Shown in pieces: positions 1-11,406 of a stretch of DNA of 64,000 nucleotides (the stretch's first letter is position 1; each line of letters begins with the position of its first letter). The notes beneath the pieces are model-generated. The model did not search any database. It was not told the DNA's origin and saw only the letters and a list, made by a program, of their open reading frames with translations. The stretch spans positions 3,038,001 to 3,102,000 of the forward strand of contig NZ_CP027665.1 in the NCBI RefSeq assembly GCF_003008555.2. Reading direction: 5' to 3'. The DNA comes from Pukyongiella litopenaei (GTDB lineage Bacteria > Pseudomonadota > Alphaproteobacteria > Rhodobacterales > Rhodobacteraceae). Both the position numbers and the translations under genes were made by a program.

Positions 1-1
1 C

Positions 2-2095
<2,094 letters not shown>

Positions 2096-2173
2096 CGCCC
2101 TGGGTCAGCGGCCCCGACCGGAGCCGCGGCCGGTTTCCCGGGCTTCCAGCAGAGACCCCGCGCGGCCGGTCGC

Positions 2174-2782
2174 TCAGCCGGCCTTTTGCAGGTCGGCAAT
2201 CAACTGGTCGATATTGCCCTTGCGCCGGTCGAGCATGGCACCGATTTCGGTGCGTTCGGTCAGCAGCAGGTTCACGCCCTCGACGAACATGTTGAAGAAC
2301 CGTTCGCGGCCCGATTTGTCCGACACGAGGAAGGTCACGTTGAACGGCGCTTCGCCCTTCAGATGCGCGGTGGCGCGGATTTCATACCCGGCCTTGATCT
2401 TGCGCGTGCCCTTCACCTCGACGCGGCCGCCGATGAATTCCCGGAACTGGCGCCCGTATTTGCGGGCGACATAGGACTGGAATGCCTTGGTAAAGGACCG
2501 CATCTGGGCCTTGCTGGCGCGGCGGCCATCGGGCCCCAATGCGTAACGCGCCATGATCGGCACATCGGCGTAGCGGACAAAGATCTTCTCGAAATCCTTG
2601 ATCATCGCCGATTCGGATTTTCCCGAGGCAATGACCTTGTTGATATCGCCAACCAGCGAATCGACCAGGGAACGGGCGCCGGCCTCGGTCAGGGCCAGCA
2701 GCGGTGCCGGCAGCGTCGCGAGCGCCGAAGCGGCGGCGGCCGAGGTCAGGAAGGAGCGGCGGGGCAGGGACTTATTCAGCAT
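2174..2782 (-). CDS. mlaC: MlaC/Ttg2-family periplasmic phospholipid-binding protein
   Basis: Predicted periplasmic shuttle of the Mla system, moving phospholipid between the outer-membrane MlaA complex and the inner-membrane MlaFEDB transporter. I start it at 2782 (MLNKSLPRRSFLTSAAAASA), which gives a compact signal peptide with a twin-arginine-like SLPRRSFLTS segment. An upstream ATG at 2842 would add 20 residues lying inside the mlaA coding sequence. The mature part has the family features: residues around GARSLVDSLVGDINKVIAS, then FVRYADVPIMARYALG and YVARKYGRQF. The start overlaps the mlaA stop by 11 bp, so the two are translationally coupled. The mlaFED genes are not in the window. MlaC here (about 202 residues) is of normal length. 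Confidence 0.85.
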   Translation of the reverse strand: MLNKSLPRRSFLTSAAAASALATLPAPLLALTEAGARSLVDSLVGDINKVIASGKSESAMIKDFEKIFVRYADVPIMARYALGPDGRRASKAQMRSFTKAFQSYVARKYGRQFREFIGGRVEVKGTRKIKAGYEIRATAHLKGEAPFNVTFLVSDKSGRERFFNMFVEGVNLLLTERTEIGAMLDRRKGNIDQLIADLQKAG

Positions 2783-3578
2783 ATGGGTCCTCGTAGATAT
2801 CGGCATAGGGGTCGGACGCGCCGCCCCCGGATGTATCGGCATACGGGTCTACATAGGAATCCCCGTCATTGCCTTCCAGTTCGTAGCGCCGGTTTTCAAG
2901 GTAGATCACCCGGGCAACGGCATAGCTGTCGGCGCTTTCATACAATATCGCGTCGACCGTGTCCGAATACCGGCCACGATCCGACAGCCGTTCCACCACG
3001 TTCGAATAGACGCCGATATTCTCGGCCGGGTTCTGCAGCGCGAAGGTGAGCGGGTTGGTAAAGAAATCGGCAACGAGGCCGATCGCGTCGCGCTGGGTCG
3101 ACGGACCGAAGCCGGGCAGTTCGACATAGGCGCCCGCCGGTGCGCCCCAGACATGCAGGGTTTCGCCGAAATCCGTCTCGGCCTCGGGTATGCCGAATTC
3201 TGTGGCCGGATCGGCCAGGCCGGCAAAGCCGATCGTGGTGTTCACCAGGAACCGCGCCAGTGAGATGCCCGCTTCGCGGAAATTGCCCTGGGCGATGAAG
3301 TTGGCGGTATCGCCCGGCTTCGAGAGGTTTTCCGAGAAATAGTTGAAACTGTCCTCGATCGGGTCCGGTATCAGGTTGGTATAGCCCTTGGCTGCCGGGC
3401 GAAAGAAGATCCTGTCCACCGCCACGTTGAACCGGTGAACCGCGCGGTTGTTCTTTTCGTAGGGGTCGAAGGGCTCGCCGCTGGCCACCTGTTCGGGCGT
3501 GGGGGTTGCGCAACCGGACAGCAGCGCGCTCAGGGCTATGACAATTCCGGCCTTGGCGGCGCAATCATTAACGTTCAT
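2772..3578 (-). CDS. mlaA: MlaA/VacJ family outer-membrane lipoprotein
   Basis: Outer-membrane lipoprotein that removes mislocalised phospholipids from the outer leaflet and hands them to MlaC. Starting at 3578 gives MNVNDCAAKAGIVIALSALL followed by the lipobox LSGC, so the Cys would be lipidated. The VacJ core follows: DPYEKNNRAVHRFN near the mature N-terminus, then FNYFSENLSKPGD, RFLVNTTIGFAGLADPA and VWGAPAGAYVELPGFGPS. An upstream start at 3608 is possible but less natural for a signal peptide. The C-terminus carries three DPYA units within the last 28 residues, an acidic low-complexity tail. The gene lies upstream of mlaC on the minus strand. Confidence 0.9.
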   Translation of the reverse strand: MNVNDCAAKAGIVIALSALLSGCATPTPEQVASGEPFDPYEKNNRAVHRFNVAVDRIFFRPAAKGYTNLIPDPIEDSFNYFSENLSKPGDTANFIAQGNFREAGISLARFLVNTTIGFAGLADPATEFGIPEAETDFGETLHVWGAPAGAYVELPGFGPSTQRDAIGLVADFFTNPLTFALQNPAENIGVYSNVVERLSDRGRYSDTVDAILYESADSYAVARVIYLENRRYELEGNDGDSYVDPYADTSGGGASDPYADIYEDPYAE

Positions 3579-3652
3579 TTGACCGGTATCCGTTACGTCT
3601 TCGCCCACGACCCGTGATCGGGATGCCTTGGTTGGTTCACTTGAAGCCCGCC

Positions 3653-3667
3653 TTGACTTAATGTCAA
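3653..3667. promoter_or_regulatory. Short inverted repeat upstream of the type I secretion genes
   Basis: TTGACTTAATGTCAA has perfect 5-bp arms around a 5-bp centre. It sits 77 bp before the exporter start and 75 bp before the divergent mlaA start, in a 166-bp intergenic gap. It could be an operator for either gene. It is not a proper FNR/Dnr box, which has TTGAT arms and a 4-bp spacer. Chance occurrence is possible. Confidence 0.3.
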
Positions 3668-3744
3668 AGCGGCGATTTGGAAACCGGCTAATTTCGGCCG
3701 GACCATGTATCCCCGCCCGGACGGCGCGGGACAGGAGAGTCTGA

Positions 3745-5469
3745 ATGAGACGAAAAAGCGGCCGCGAGGAATTGCGCGACGCGCGGCGACAGAGCCGCGG
3801 CCTCTACTGGTTCGTTGCTGTTTTCAGCTTTTTCGTCAACCTGTTGATGTTGACCGGGCCGCTCTACATGCTGCAGGTCTATGACCGGGTGCTGGGCAGC
3901 CGGTCCGAGGAAACGCTGGTGGCGCTGTCGCTGTTGGTGGCGTTTCTCTACGGCAACATGGCGCTGCTGGATTTCGCGCGGGGCCGGATCATGGCGCGCG
4001 CCGGGGCGCGATTCCAGTCGCGGCTCGACCGGCGCGTGTTCGAAGCGATGATCCGCCGGTCCTCGGTGTCGAACGATCCGGTGGCGCAGACCGGGCTGTC
4101 CGACCTGGAATCGGTGCAGCGGCTGATCGCGTCGCCGGTGATGATGTCGGCTTTCGACATTCCCTGGACCCCGGTTTTCCTGTTCGGGATCATGCTGTTC
4201 CACCCCTGGCTGGGTATCCTGGCGGTGGTCGGCGGGGCGATACTGATCGTGATCACCGTGCTCAACCAGGTGTTTTCGCGCCGGCCGGTGATCGAGGCCA
4301 ACACCGCGAGCCACCGGGCCAACCTGATGTCCGAGGGCATCCGCACCGAAAGCGAAATGATCCGGTCGATGGGGATGCAGGGCGCTGCGTTCCGCCGCTG
4401 GCAGGTGGCCCGGGAACATTCCCTGCAACGCGGCGTTGCGGCCGGCGATGTCAGCGGCAGGTTTTCATCGACCACCAAGGCGCTGCGCCTGTTCCTGCAA
4501 TCGGCGATGCTGGGGCTGGGCGCCTACCTGGTGCTGCAGAACGAGGTGACGCCGGGCGCGATGATCGCCGCATCGATCCTGCTCGGCCGGGCGCTGGCGC
4601 CGATCGAAATGGCGATCGGTCAATGGGCGCTCGTGCAGCGCGCGACGAAAGGCTGGTCGAACCTGGCGGAACTGCTCGATGCGGTGCCGCCTGAACGCGA
4701 GCGCACGCCGCTGCCACGCCCCAAGGCCAACCTGCGGACACAGGCGCTGACCATCGTGCCGCCGGGCGAGAAACGCGCCTCGCTCAAGAACGTGTCCTTC
4801 GTGGTCGAGCCGGGGCAGGCAATCGGTGTGATCGGACCGTCAGGCTCCGGCAAGACGACGCTGGCGCGTGCGCTCACCGGCGTCTGGTATCCCGCCGGTG
4901 GCGAGGTGCGGCTGGACGGGGCCGCGCTGGACCAGTATGACCCCGACGCGCTGGGCCGCTATATCGGCTACCTGCCGCAACGGGTGCAGCTGTTCGACGG
5001 GACGATTGCCGAGAACATCGCCCGCCTCGACCTGCAGCCCGATCCGGACAAGGTTGTCGCGGCCGCCCGGATGGCCGCCGCCCATGACATGATCGTGGAA
5101 CTGCCGCATGGCTACGATACGCCGGTCTCGGCCACCAGCGGGCGGCTGTCGGGCGGTCAGATCCAGCGAATCGGGCTGGCCCGCGCCATGTATGACGAGC
5201 CGGTGATCCTGATCCTGGACGAACCGAACTCGAATCTCGACAACGAGGGGTCGCTGGCGCTGAACAAGGCGATCCGCATGATGAAGGAAACCGGGCGTTC
5301 GGTGCTGATCATGGCGCACCGGCCCGCCGCGATACAGGAATGCGACATGCTGCTGGTGCTCGATCACGGTATCCGCGCCGCCTTCGGGCCCAAGGACGAG
5401 GTGCTGCGCAAGCTGGTGGTCAATCACGAGGAAATCCAGAAGACCAAGAGCATGGGGGGCGTGCGATGA
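3745..5469 (+). CDS. Type I secretion ABC exporter (PrtD family permease/ATPase)
   Basis: Inner-membrane exporter that drives type I secretion of an unknown protein, usually a protease, lipase or RTX protein, through an adaptor and TolC. It is a fusion of an N-terminal ABC exporter transmembrane domain (roughly residues 20-300; first helix [20 protein letters not shown]) and a C-terminal ATPase. Walker [10 protein letters not shown] is at 364-372, LSGGQ at 468-472 and Walker B ILILDEP follows. There is no N-terminal C39 peptidase domain, so it fits PrtD/AprD rather than bacteriocin exporters. Length (574 aa) is typical. The start is supported by AGGAGAG just upstream. Its TGA overlaps the ATG of the adaptor gene (ATGA), so the two are coupled. 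Confidence 0.92.
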   Translation: MRRKSGREELRDARRQSRGLYWFVAVFSFFVNLLMLTGPLYMLQVYDRVLGSRSEETLVALSLLVAFLYGNMALLDFARGRIMARAGARFQSRLDRRVFEAMIRRSSVSNDPVAQTGLSDLESVQRLIASPVMMSAFDIPWTPVFLFGIMLFHPWLGILAVVGGAILIVITVLNQVFSRRPVIEANTASHRANLMSEGIRTESEMIRSMGMQGAAFRRWQVAREHSLQRGVAAGDVSGRFSSTTKALRLFLQSAMLGLGAYLVLQNEVTPGAMIAASILLGRALAPIEMAIGQWALVQRATKGWSNLAELLDAVPPERERTPLPRPKANLRTQALTIVPPGEKRASLKNVSFVVEPGQAIGVIGPSGSGKTTLARALTGVWYPAGGEVRLDGAALDQYDPDALGRYIGYLPQRVQLFDGTIAENIARLDLQPDPDKVVAAARMAAAHDMIVELPHGYDTPVSATSGRLSGGQIQRIGLARAMYDEPVILILDEPNSNLDNEGSLALNKAIRMMKETGRSVLIMAHRPAAIQECDMLLVLDHGIRAAFGPKDEVLRKLVVNHEEIQKTKSMGGVR

Positions 5470-6767
5470 GCGCCGGGGAATGGTCCGCCCGCCGGCCGGT
5501 CCTGATCGGGCTGGCGGCGCTTCTGGTGCTGCTCGGGGGCTTTGGCAGCTGGGCGGCCATGACCCGGCTTTCGGGCGCCATCATCGCGTCGGGCCGGATC
5601 GAGGTGGACCGCAACCGGCAAGTGGTCCAGCATCTCGACGGCGGCGTGGTCGATGAAATCCTCGTTCAGGAAGGGGACAGTGTCGAACTGGGTCAGGTCA
5701 TGATCCGGCTCGATGACAAGCTGCTGCTGTCGCAATACAATATCGCCGAGGGGCAGTTGTTCGAGGTGCTGGCGCGCCGGGGCCGGCTGGAGGCCGAGCG
5801 CGACGGGACCGACATCATCGCCTATGCTCCCGAGATCGTCGAGGCGGCCGGGTCGCGCAGCGACATCGCCGACCTGCTGGCCGGCCAGGAACGCCTGTTC
5901 CGCGCCCGCAACGAATCGACCGAGCGCGAATCCGAGCAGCTCGACAAGCGCCGGGCACAGATCCGCGACCAGATCGTCGGCATCAAGGCGCAGCAGAAAT
6001 CGCTGAACACGCAGCTCGACCTGATTCAGGAAGAATTGGACAATCAGGAATCGCTGCTCAAGAAAGGTCTCGCGCAGGCGGCAACGGTGCTGAACCTGCA
6101 ACGCACCGCCGCCGATCTGGATGGCACGCTGGGCGAACTGACCGCCGCGCAGGCCCAGGCCGAAGGGCGCATCACCGAGATCGAGATCGAGATGCTCAAG
6201 CTGGGGACCACCCGGCGCGAAGAGGCGATCACCGAGCTGCGCGACCTGCAATATCGCGAACTGGAACTGGCCGAACAACGGCGGTCGCTGCGCGAACAGC
6301 TCGACCGGCTGGACATCACCGCGCCGGTTTCGGGGATCGTCTATGGCCTGCAGGTGCACACCCCCCGGTCGGTGATCCGCGCCGCCGAGCCGGTGCTCTA
6401 CCTCGTGCCGCAGGACCGCCCGCTGGTCATCGCCGCGCGGGTCGAGCCGATCCATATCGATCAGATCTATGTCGGGCAGGCGGTTTCGCTGCGGTTCTCG
6501 GCGCTGGACCAGCGGCAGACGCCCGAACTGTCGGGGACCGTGCGCCAGGTTTCGGCGGATGCCTTCGACGACGATGCCACCCAGGCGTCGTTCTACCGGG
6601 CAGAGATCATGCTGGACGAGGACCAGCAGGCCCGGCTGCCCGATGGCACCGTCCTGATCCCCGGCATGCCGGTCGAGACCTTTATCCGGACCCGGGACCG
6701 GACGCCGCTGGCCTATCTGGTCAAGCCGCTGTCGGATTACTTCGTCAAGGCGTTCCGGGAATCCTGA
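5466..6767 (+). CDS. HlyD/PrtE-family type I secretion membrane fusion protein
   Basis: Periplasmic adaptor that links the exporter to an outer-membrane TolC channel. The protein (433 aa) has one N-terminal membrane helix ([19 protein letters not shown]), a lipoyl-like half-motif ([19 protein letters not shown]), a long alpha-helical hairpin rich in Glu/Gln/Arg (about residues 95-290), the second lipoyl half ([17 protein letters not shown]) and a beta-barrel C-terminus ending [16 protein letters not shown], the usual end of the PrtE/HlyD family. The start is the ATG inside the ATGA overlap with the exporter; a longer reading from 5340 is an out-of-frame shadow of the exporter gene. No outer-membrane component or secreted substrate lies nearby. 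Confidence 0.92.
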   Translation: MSAGEWSARRPVLIGLAALLVLLGGFGSWAAMTRLSGAIIASGRIEVDRNRQVVQHLDGGVVDEILVQEGDSVELGQVMIRLDDKLLLSQYNIAEGQLFEVLARRGRLEAERDGTDIIAYAPEIVEAAGSRSDIADLLAGQERLFRARNESTERESEQLDKRRAQIRDQIVGIKAQQKSLNTQLDLIQEELDNQESLLKKGLAQAATVLNLQRTAADLDGTLGELTAAQAQAEGRITEIEIEMLKLGTTRREEAITELRDLQYRELELAEQRRSLREQLDRLDITAPVSGIVYGLQVHTPRSVIRAAEPVLYLVPQDRPLVIAARVEPIHIDQIYVGQAVSLRFSALDQRQTPELSGTVRQVSADAFDDDATQASFYRAEIMLDEDQQARLPDGTVLIPGMPVETFIRTRDRTPLAYLVKPLSDYFVKAFRES

Positions 6768-6838
6768 CATTGGCCCTTTCCGAGGACGCGCATCCCCGCT
6801 AGCGTCCGCGCAAAGCTGCAGCGGAGGCGAGGACAGAC

Positions 6839-7300
6839 ATGACGATCGAAGAAAAGCTGGCCGAACTGGGGATCATCCTGCCGGACGCGCCGGCGCCGGC
6901 GGCGAACTATGTGCCCTATGTGCAAAGCGGCAATCTGGTCTATGTGTCCGGCCAGATCTCCACGGACGATGCGGGATCACTGATTACCGGCAAGCTGGGC
7001 GACGGTTTGGAGACCAGCGAGGGGGCCGCAGCCGCGAAACGCTGTGCGATCAACCTGCTGGCGCAGGTCCGCGCCGCCTGCGGCGGCGACCTGAACCGGC
7101 TTGAACGCGTGGTCAAGCTGACCGGATTCGTCAATTCCACCGCCGATTTCATCGAGCAGCCGCAGGTGATCAACGGCGCCTCGGATTTCCTTGTCGAGGT
7201 GCTGGGCAATGCGGGCCGTCACGCGCGCTCCGCCGTATCAGCAGCCGCGCTGCCGCTGGGCGTCGCGGTCGAGATCGAGGGGATCTTCCAGATCCGATGA
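6839..7300 (+). CDS. RidA/YjgF family protein
   Basis: Member of the YjgF/YER057c/UK114 superfamily. RidA proper hydrolyses reactive enamine/imine intermediates released by PLP enzymes, but family members vary in activity. At 153 aa it belongs to the longer subgroup. Visible family features are NLVYVSGQIS near residue 32, the central RLERVVKLTGFVNS, and the C-terminal arginine motif GRHARSAVS followed by LPLGVAVEIEGIF. The Arg in the RSAV segment is the residue that usually binds the substrate carboxylate. It overlaps the next gene (ATGA at 7297), suggesting an operon with the glycerophosphodiesterase, although no shared pathway is obvious. Confidence 0.85.
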   Translation: MTIEEKLAELGIILPDAPAPAANYVPYVQSGNLVYVSGQISTDDAGSLITGKLGDGLETSEGAAAAKRCAINLLAQVRAACGGDLNRLERVVKLTGFVNSTADFIEQPQVINGASDFLVEVLGNAGRHARSAVSAAALPLGVAVEIEGIFQIR

Positions 7301-8070
7301 CCGTGCCGCCGCTACCACAGGATTTCCTGCGCCTGCCCGTCGCCCACCGCGCGCTGCATGACACCGCGCAGGGACGGCCCGAAAACAGCCGCGCGGCGAT
7401 TCGCGCGGCAATCGAGGCCGGCTATGCCATCGAGATCGACCTGCAGCCGAGCGCGGACGGGGTGCCGCTGGTCTTCCACGACTACGACCTGTCGCGGCTG
7501 ACCGAGGCCCGCGGTCCGGTGCGCGACCTGACCGCGGCCGAGGCCGGGCGCGTGCCACTCGGGCATGGCGATGGCGAAGGCATCCCGACGCTGGCCGAGG
7601 TGCTCGACCTGGTTGCGGGCCGGGTGCCGCTGCTGGTCGAGATCAAGGACCAGGACGGCGCGCTGGGGCCTGACGTGGGGCCGCTCGAGGCCGCCACGGC
7701 GGCGGCGCTCGCCGGTTACGCGGGGCCGGTGGCGGTGATGTCGTTCAATCCGCATTCCGTGGCCGAGATGGCCCGGCTGGCCCCGGATCTGCCGCGCGGG
7801 CTGGTCACCGACCGGTTCGAGGCCGCCGACTGGCCGGTTCCGGCGGACCGGCGCGCGGCGCTGCGCGAGATCCCGGATTTCGACCGGGTCGGCGCCGCCT
7901 TCATCAGCCACCAGGCCAAGGATCTCGGTCGCGGCCGGGTGCAGGACCTGCGTCGCGCCGGTGTGCCGGTGCTGTGCTGGACCATCCGGTCGCCGCAGGC
8001 CGAGGCAGACGCGCGCCGTCTTGCCGACAATGTGACCTTCGAACGCTATCTGGCGGCCTTGCCCGCTTGA
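7297..8070 (+). CDS. Glycerophosphodiester phosphodiesterase family protein
   Basis: Predicted cytoplasmic enzyme hydrolysing glycerophosphodiesters to sn-glycerol 3-phosphate and an alcohol. It has the GDPD TIM-barrel signatures: VAHRALHDTAQGRPENSRAA near residue 14 (catalytic His and the PENS motif), AIEIDLQPSADGVPLVFHD (metal ligands Glu/Asp and the second His), and LLVEIKDQDG. It ends with the usual VLCWTIRSPQAEADAR segment. There is no signal peptide and the length (257 aa) suits the cytoplasmic UgpQ-like group. It starts inside the ridA stop, and is followed after 30 bp by the DUF482 acyltransferase. Confidence 0.9.
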   Translation: MTVPPLPQDFLRLPVAHRALHDTAQGRPENSRAAIRAAIEAGYAIEIDLQPSADGVPLVFHDYDLSRLTEARGPVRDLTAAEAGRVPLGHGDGEGIPTLAEVLDLVAGRVPLLVEIKDQDGALGPDVGPLEAATAAALAGYAGPVAVMSFNPHSVAEMARLAPDLPRGLVTDRFEAADWPVPADRRAALREIPDFDRVGAAFISHQAKDLGRGRVQDLRRAGVPVLCWTIRSPQAEADARRLADNVTFERYLAALPA

Positions 8071-8100
8071 ACCCCGGTACGCCGGGGCCGATCATGGGGC

Positions 8101-9288
8101 ATGGATCAGGCGCAGATCGAAATCACGGTTCTTGCCTCGCTGTCGCAGATCGCCGCCGGCGACTGGGATGCCTGCGCCTGCCCGGAAACCGCCGACGGGG
8201 GCCGCCCCCGCGACCCGTTCACCACGCACCGGTTCCTCAAGGCGCTGGAGGAGAGCGGGTCGGTCGGACCCGGCACCGGCTGGCAGCCGCAATACCTGGT
8301 CGCGCGGCTCGATGGCATGGTGATCGCCTGCGCGCCGCTCTATGCCAAGGGCCACAGCCAGGGCGAATACATCTTCGACCATTCCTGGGCCCATGCCTAT
8401 GAACGCGCGGGCGGCGATTATTACCCCAAGCTGCAGATGGCGGTGCCGTTCACCCCGGCGACCGGGCGGCGGTTGCTGGTGCGGCCGGGCTATGACGGGA
8501 TCGGCCAGTCCGCGCTGGTCCAGGGCGCGGTGCAGCTTGCCGCCGATAACGGCCTGTCGTCGCTGCACATCACCTTCTGCACCCCGGACGAGGCCGAGGC
8601 GGGCGAAAGGATGGGCCTGCTGAAACGCACCAGCCAGCAGTTTCACTGGCTCAACCGGGGCTTTGCGGATTTCGGTGATTTCCTCGCGGCGCTGAGTTCC
8701 CGCAAACGCAAGGCCATCCGCAAGGAACGCAGCCGCGCCAACGGCTTTGGCGGCACCATCCACATGCTGAGCGGAGACGACATCCGCCCCGAACACTGGG
8801 ATGCGTTCTGGGTCTTTTACCAGGATACCGGATCCCGGAAATGGGGCTCGCCCTATCTCACGCGGGCGTTCTTTGACGCGGCGCAGGCGCATCTGCGCGA
8901 CGATCTGCTGCTGGTGATGGCCGAACGCGGCGGGCGCTGGGTCGCGGGCGCCCTGAACGTGATCGGGCGCGAAACCCTGTTCGGCCGCTACTGGGGCTGC
9001 GTCGAAACACATCCCTGCCTGCATTTCGAGATGTGTTACTATCGCGCCATCGAGTTTGCGATCGCGCATGGATTCGCCCGGGTCGAGGCCGGTGCGCAGG
9101 GTGAACACAAGCTGGCCCGCGGCTACCTGCCGACGCAGATCTGCAGTCTGCACTGGGTGGCGGATCCGGGGTTCGCCCGGGCCATCGCGCAGTATCTCGA
9201 GGCCGAGGCGGATGCCGTGGGCGACGAGATCGAGGCGCTGACCGAATACGGCCCCTTCCGCAAGGTGCCGGTGGAGGAACGGGAATGA
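8101..9288 (+). CDS. DUF482/COG3146 GNAT-like acyltransferase
   Basis: Predicted N-acyltransferase of the COG3146 (DUF482) family, related to FemAB/GNAT folds; its substrate is unknown. Recognisable parts are [19 protein letters not shown] near residue 38, [34 protein letters not shown] near 205, and the C-terminal [19 protein letters not shown], the most conserved stretch of the family. Length (395 aa) is normal. No signal peptide or membrane helix is seen. It overlaps the pterin dehydratase gene by ATGA at 9285 and so lies in a four-gene coupled run from ridA. The family is conserved in alphaproteobacteria but not, to my knowledge, assigned a reaction. Confidence 0.82.
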   Translation: MDQAQIEITVLASLSQIAAGDWDACACPETADGGRPRDPFTTHRFLKALEESGSVGPGTGWQPQYLVARLDGMVIACAPLYAKGHSQGEYIFDHSWAHAYERAGGDYYPKLQMAVPFTPATGRRLLVRPGYDGIGQSALVQGAVQLAADNGLSSLHITFCTPDEAEAGERMGLLKRTSQQFHWLNRGFADFGDFLAALSSRKRKAIRKERSRANGFGGTIHMLSGDDIRPEHWDAFWVFYQDTGSRKWGSPYLTRAFFDAAQAHLRDDLLLVMAERGGRWVAGALNVIGRETLFGRYWGCVETHPCLHFEMCYYRAIEFAIAHGFARVEAGAQGEHKLARGYLPTQICSLHWVADPGFARAIAQYLEAEADAVGDEIEALTEYGPFRKVPVEERE

Positions 9289-9581
9289 GCGAACGTCTGT
9301 CCGAAGAAACCCGGGCGCTGCTGCTGGCGCCGCTGATCGAGAATGGCTGGCACCCGGTCGAGGGGCGCGATGCGATTGCCAAGACCTATGAATTCGCGAC
9401 CTTTGTCGATGCGTTCGGATGGATGACGCGGGTCGCGCTCTGGGCCGAGAAATGGAACCACCATCCCGATTGGCGCAATGTCTACAACCGGGTCGAGGTA
9501 GAACTGACCACCCATGACGTTGGCGGATTGACCGCGCGGGATGCCAAGCTCGCCCGCAAGATGGATACGCTCGCGGGCTGA
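9285..9581 (+). CDS. 4a-hydroxytetrahydrobiopterin dehydratase (PCD/DCoH)
   Basis: Dehydrates 4a-hydroxytetrahydropterin, recycling the cofactor of aromatic amino acid hydroxylases; in bacteria without such a hydroxylase the family has also been linked to molybdopterin or folate metabolism. The 98-aa protein shows the active-site stretch [17 protein letters not shown] with the paired His and the Pro-Asp-Trp, followed by [17 protein letters not shown]. It starts at the ATG overlapping the DUF482 stop and ends 16 bp before the stop of the convergent peroxiredoxin. No phenylalanine hydroxylase gene is in the window. Confidence 0.92.
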   Translation: MSERLSEETRALLLAPLIENGWHPVEGRDAIAKTYEFATFVDAFGWMTRVALWAEKWNHHPDWRNVYNRVEVELTTHDVGGLTARDAKLARKMDTLAG

Positions 9582-9597
9582 GCGGCGGGTGGTCCGG

Positions 9598-10086
9598 CTA
9601 CATCGACGCGAGCAGCGCCTCGCCGGCCGACACTTCGCAGACGCCGGGGTTTTCCTCGGCCTGCAGCAGCGACACGGTGCCGTCCTCGACAAGCATCGCA
9701 TAGCGTTTCGACCGGGCGTTCAGACCGGCGGGCGGCGCGTCGAAATTCATGCCGATGGCGGTGGTGAAGGCGCTCGACGGGTCCGCCAGCATGGTGATGC
9801 CCGCGGCCGTGGCGCCGGTCGCGTCGCCCCAGGCGCCCATCACGAAGGGATCGTTGACCGACACGCAGACGATCTCGTCCACGCCCTTGTCGGCGAACCC
9901 GGAAAAGGTGCGCACGAAGCTGGGCACATGGGCCGAATGGCAGGTCGGGGTATAGGCGCCGGGCACGGCAAAGATCACCACCTTGCGGCCTGCCAGCCGG
10001 TCGGCGAGCGCCACCGGTTCGGGACCGTCCGGGCCCATCTGAAGCAGCGTTGCGTCGGGCAGCTTGTCTCCGGTCGAAATGCTCAT
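9598..10086 (-). CDS. Peroxiredoxin, Prx5/AhpE-like subfamily
   Basis: Thiol peroxidase that reduces hydrogen peroxide and organic peroxides. The peroxidatic Cys is C49 in the signature VPGAYTPTCHSAHVPSF, characteristic of the Prx5 group. Further Cys residues are C74 and C150; C150 (NPGVCEVS) is well placed to act as a resolving Cys. The protein has 162 aa, no signal peptide, and ends GEALLASM. It is convergent with the pterin dehydratase and divergent from a ferredoxin reductase (108 bp apart), so a shared redox-responsive control region is conceivable but no operator was recognised. Confidence 0.92.
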   Translation of the reverse strand: MSISTGDKLPDATLLQMGPDGPEPVALADRLAGRKVVIFAVPGAYTPTCHSAHVPSFVRTFSGFADKGVDEIVCVSVNDPFVMGAWGDATGATAAGITMLADPSSAFTTAIGMNFDAPPAGLNARSKRYAMLVEDGTVSLLQAEENPGVCEVSAGEALLASM

Positions 10087-10194
10087 GGCGGTGTTTCTCC
10101 CCTGCTGGAATTGCGTTCGAGTCGCTGGCGACTATAGGGTGCGGGCCAGACCCGTGCCAACAGACCCGGGCCGGAAAAAGAGAGGTGCTTTGGC

Positions 10195-11406
10195 ATGGAT
10201 GACATCGTTGTGATCGGGGCGGGGCAGGCGGGGGCGTCGATGGTCGCCCGGCTGCGCAAGGACGGGTTCGCCGGCCGCCTGACGCTGATCGGCGAGGAAC
10301 CGGTTCCGCCCTATCAGCGGCCGCCGCTGTCCAAGGGCTATCTGCTGGGCGAGATGGCGCTGGAGCGGCTGTTCCTGCGGCCCGAGAGCTTCTATGCCGA
10401 CGAGAATATCGTGTTGCGTTCCGGGCAGCGGGTCGATGCGATCGACCGCGTGGCGAAAACCGTCCGCGTCGATGGCGAAACCATCGCCTATGACCAGCTG
10501 GCGCTGACGACCGGCTCGGTGCCGCGGCGGTTGCCCGCGTCGATCGGCGGCGATCTGGCGGGCGTGCATGTGGTGCGGACGCTGAGCGATGTCGACGCGA
10601 TGGCGCCTGACGTGACCGAGGGCGCGCGCGCCCTGATCGTGGGCGGTGGCTATATCGGGCTCGAGGCGGCGGCGGTCGCGGCCAGGCTGGGGGCCGAGGT
10701 GGTGCTGGTCGAGGCCGCTGGGCGGATCCTGCAACGGGTCGCCGCGCCGGAAACCTCCGAGTTCTTCCGCAGCCTGCATCGCGGGCATGGCGTCGATATC
10801 CGCGAAGGCGTGGGGCTGGACCGCCTGATCGGCAAGGACGGGCGCGTGTCCGGCGCGGTGCTGAGCGACGGGCGCGAATTGCCTGCCGATTTCGTGGTGG
10901 TCGGCATCGGCATCGAACCCGCAACCGCGCTGGCGCAGGCGGCGGGGCTGGACATCGACAACGGCATCGCCGTGGACGTACTTTGCCGGACCTCGGACCC
11001 GGCGATCTGGGCGGCGGGCGATTGCTGTTCCTTTCCCTACCGGGACGGGCGGCTGCGGCTGGAAAGCGTGCCCAACGCCATCGACCAGGCGGAATGCGTG
11101 GCGGGCAACATGCTGGGCGCCGGCGTGGCCTATGTGCCGAAACCGTGGTTCTGGTCGGACCAGTATGATGTCAAGCTGCAGATCGCCGGGCTGAACACCG
11201 GCTATGACCGGATCGTGACCCGCCGGGGCGAGAGCGGCGCGGTTTCGTTCTGGTATTTCCGTGGCGACGACCTGCTGGCGGTGGACGCGATGAACGATCC
11301 GCGCGCCTATATGGTCGGCAAACGCCTGATCGAGGCCGGGCGCAGCGCCGATGCGGCGGTGATCGCCGACGGGTCTGCCGACCTCAAGGCGCTGCTGCGA
11401 CCGTGA
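10195..11406 (+). CDS. NAD(P)/FAD-dependent ferredoxin/rubredoxin-type reductase
   Basis: FAD flavoprotein that passes electrons from NAD(P)H to a ferredoxin or rubredoxin, often serving cytochrome P450s or dioxygenases. It has two dinucleotide-binding folds: FAD motif VVIGAGQAGASMVARLR at the N-terminus and NAD motif ALIVGGGYIGLEAAAVAARL near residue 145, plus YQRPPLSKGYLLGE (typical of the BphA4/PdR group) and IWAAGDCCSF. The 403-aa length matches the family. A start at 10195 is preceded by AGAGGTG. It is coupled to rsmD through a GTGA overlap. No partner ferredoxin or oxygenase lies nearby, so the acceptor is unknown. Confidence 0.88.
   Translation: MDDIVVIGAGQAGASMVARLRKDGFAGRLTLIGEEPVPPYQRPPLSKGYLLGEMALERLFLRPESFYADENIVLRSGQRVDAIDRVAKTVRVDGETIAYDQLALTTGSVPRRLPASIGGDLAGVHVVRTLSDVDAMAPDVTEGARALIVGGGYIGLEAAAVAARLGAEVVLVEAAGRILQRVAAPETSEFFRSLHRGHGVDIREGVGLDRLIGKDGRVSGAVLSDGRELPADFVVVGIGIEPATALAQAAGLDIDNGIAVDVLCRTSDPAIWAAGDCCSFPYRDGRLRLESVPNAIDQAECVAGNMLGAGVAYVPKPWFWSDQYDVKLQIAGLNTGYDRIVTRRGESGAVSFWYFRGDDLLAVDAMNDPRAYMVGKRLIEAGRSADAAVIADGSADLKALLRP

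Noticed and set aside
3653-3667. FNR/Dnr box before the secretion genes
   Set aside because: The arms are TTGAC/GTCAA with a 5-bp centre, unlike TTGAT-N4-ATCAA. It is kept only as an unassigned palindrome.
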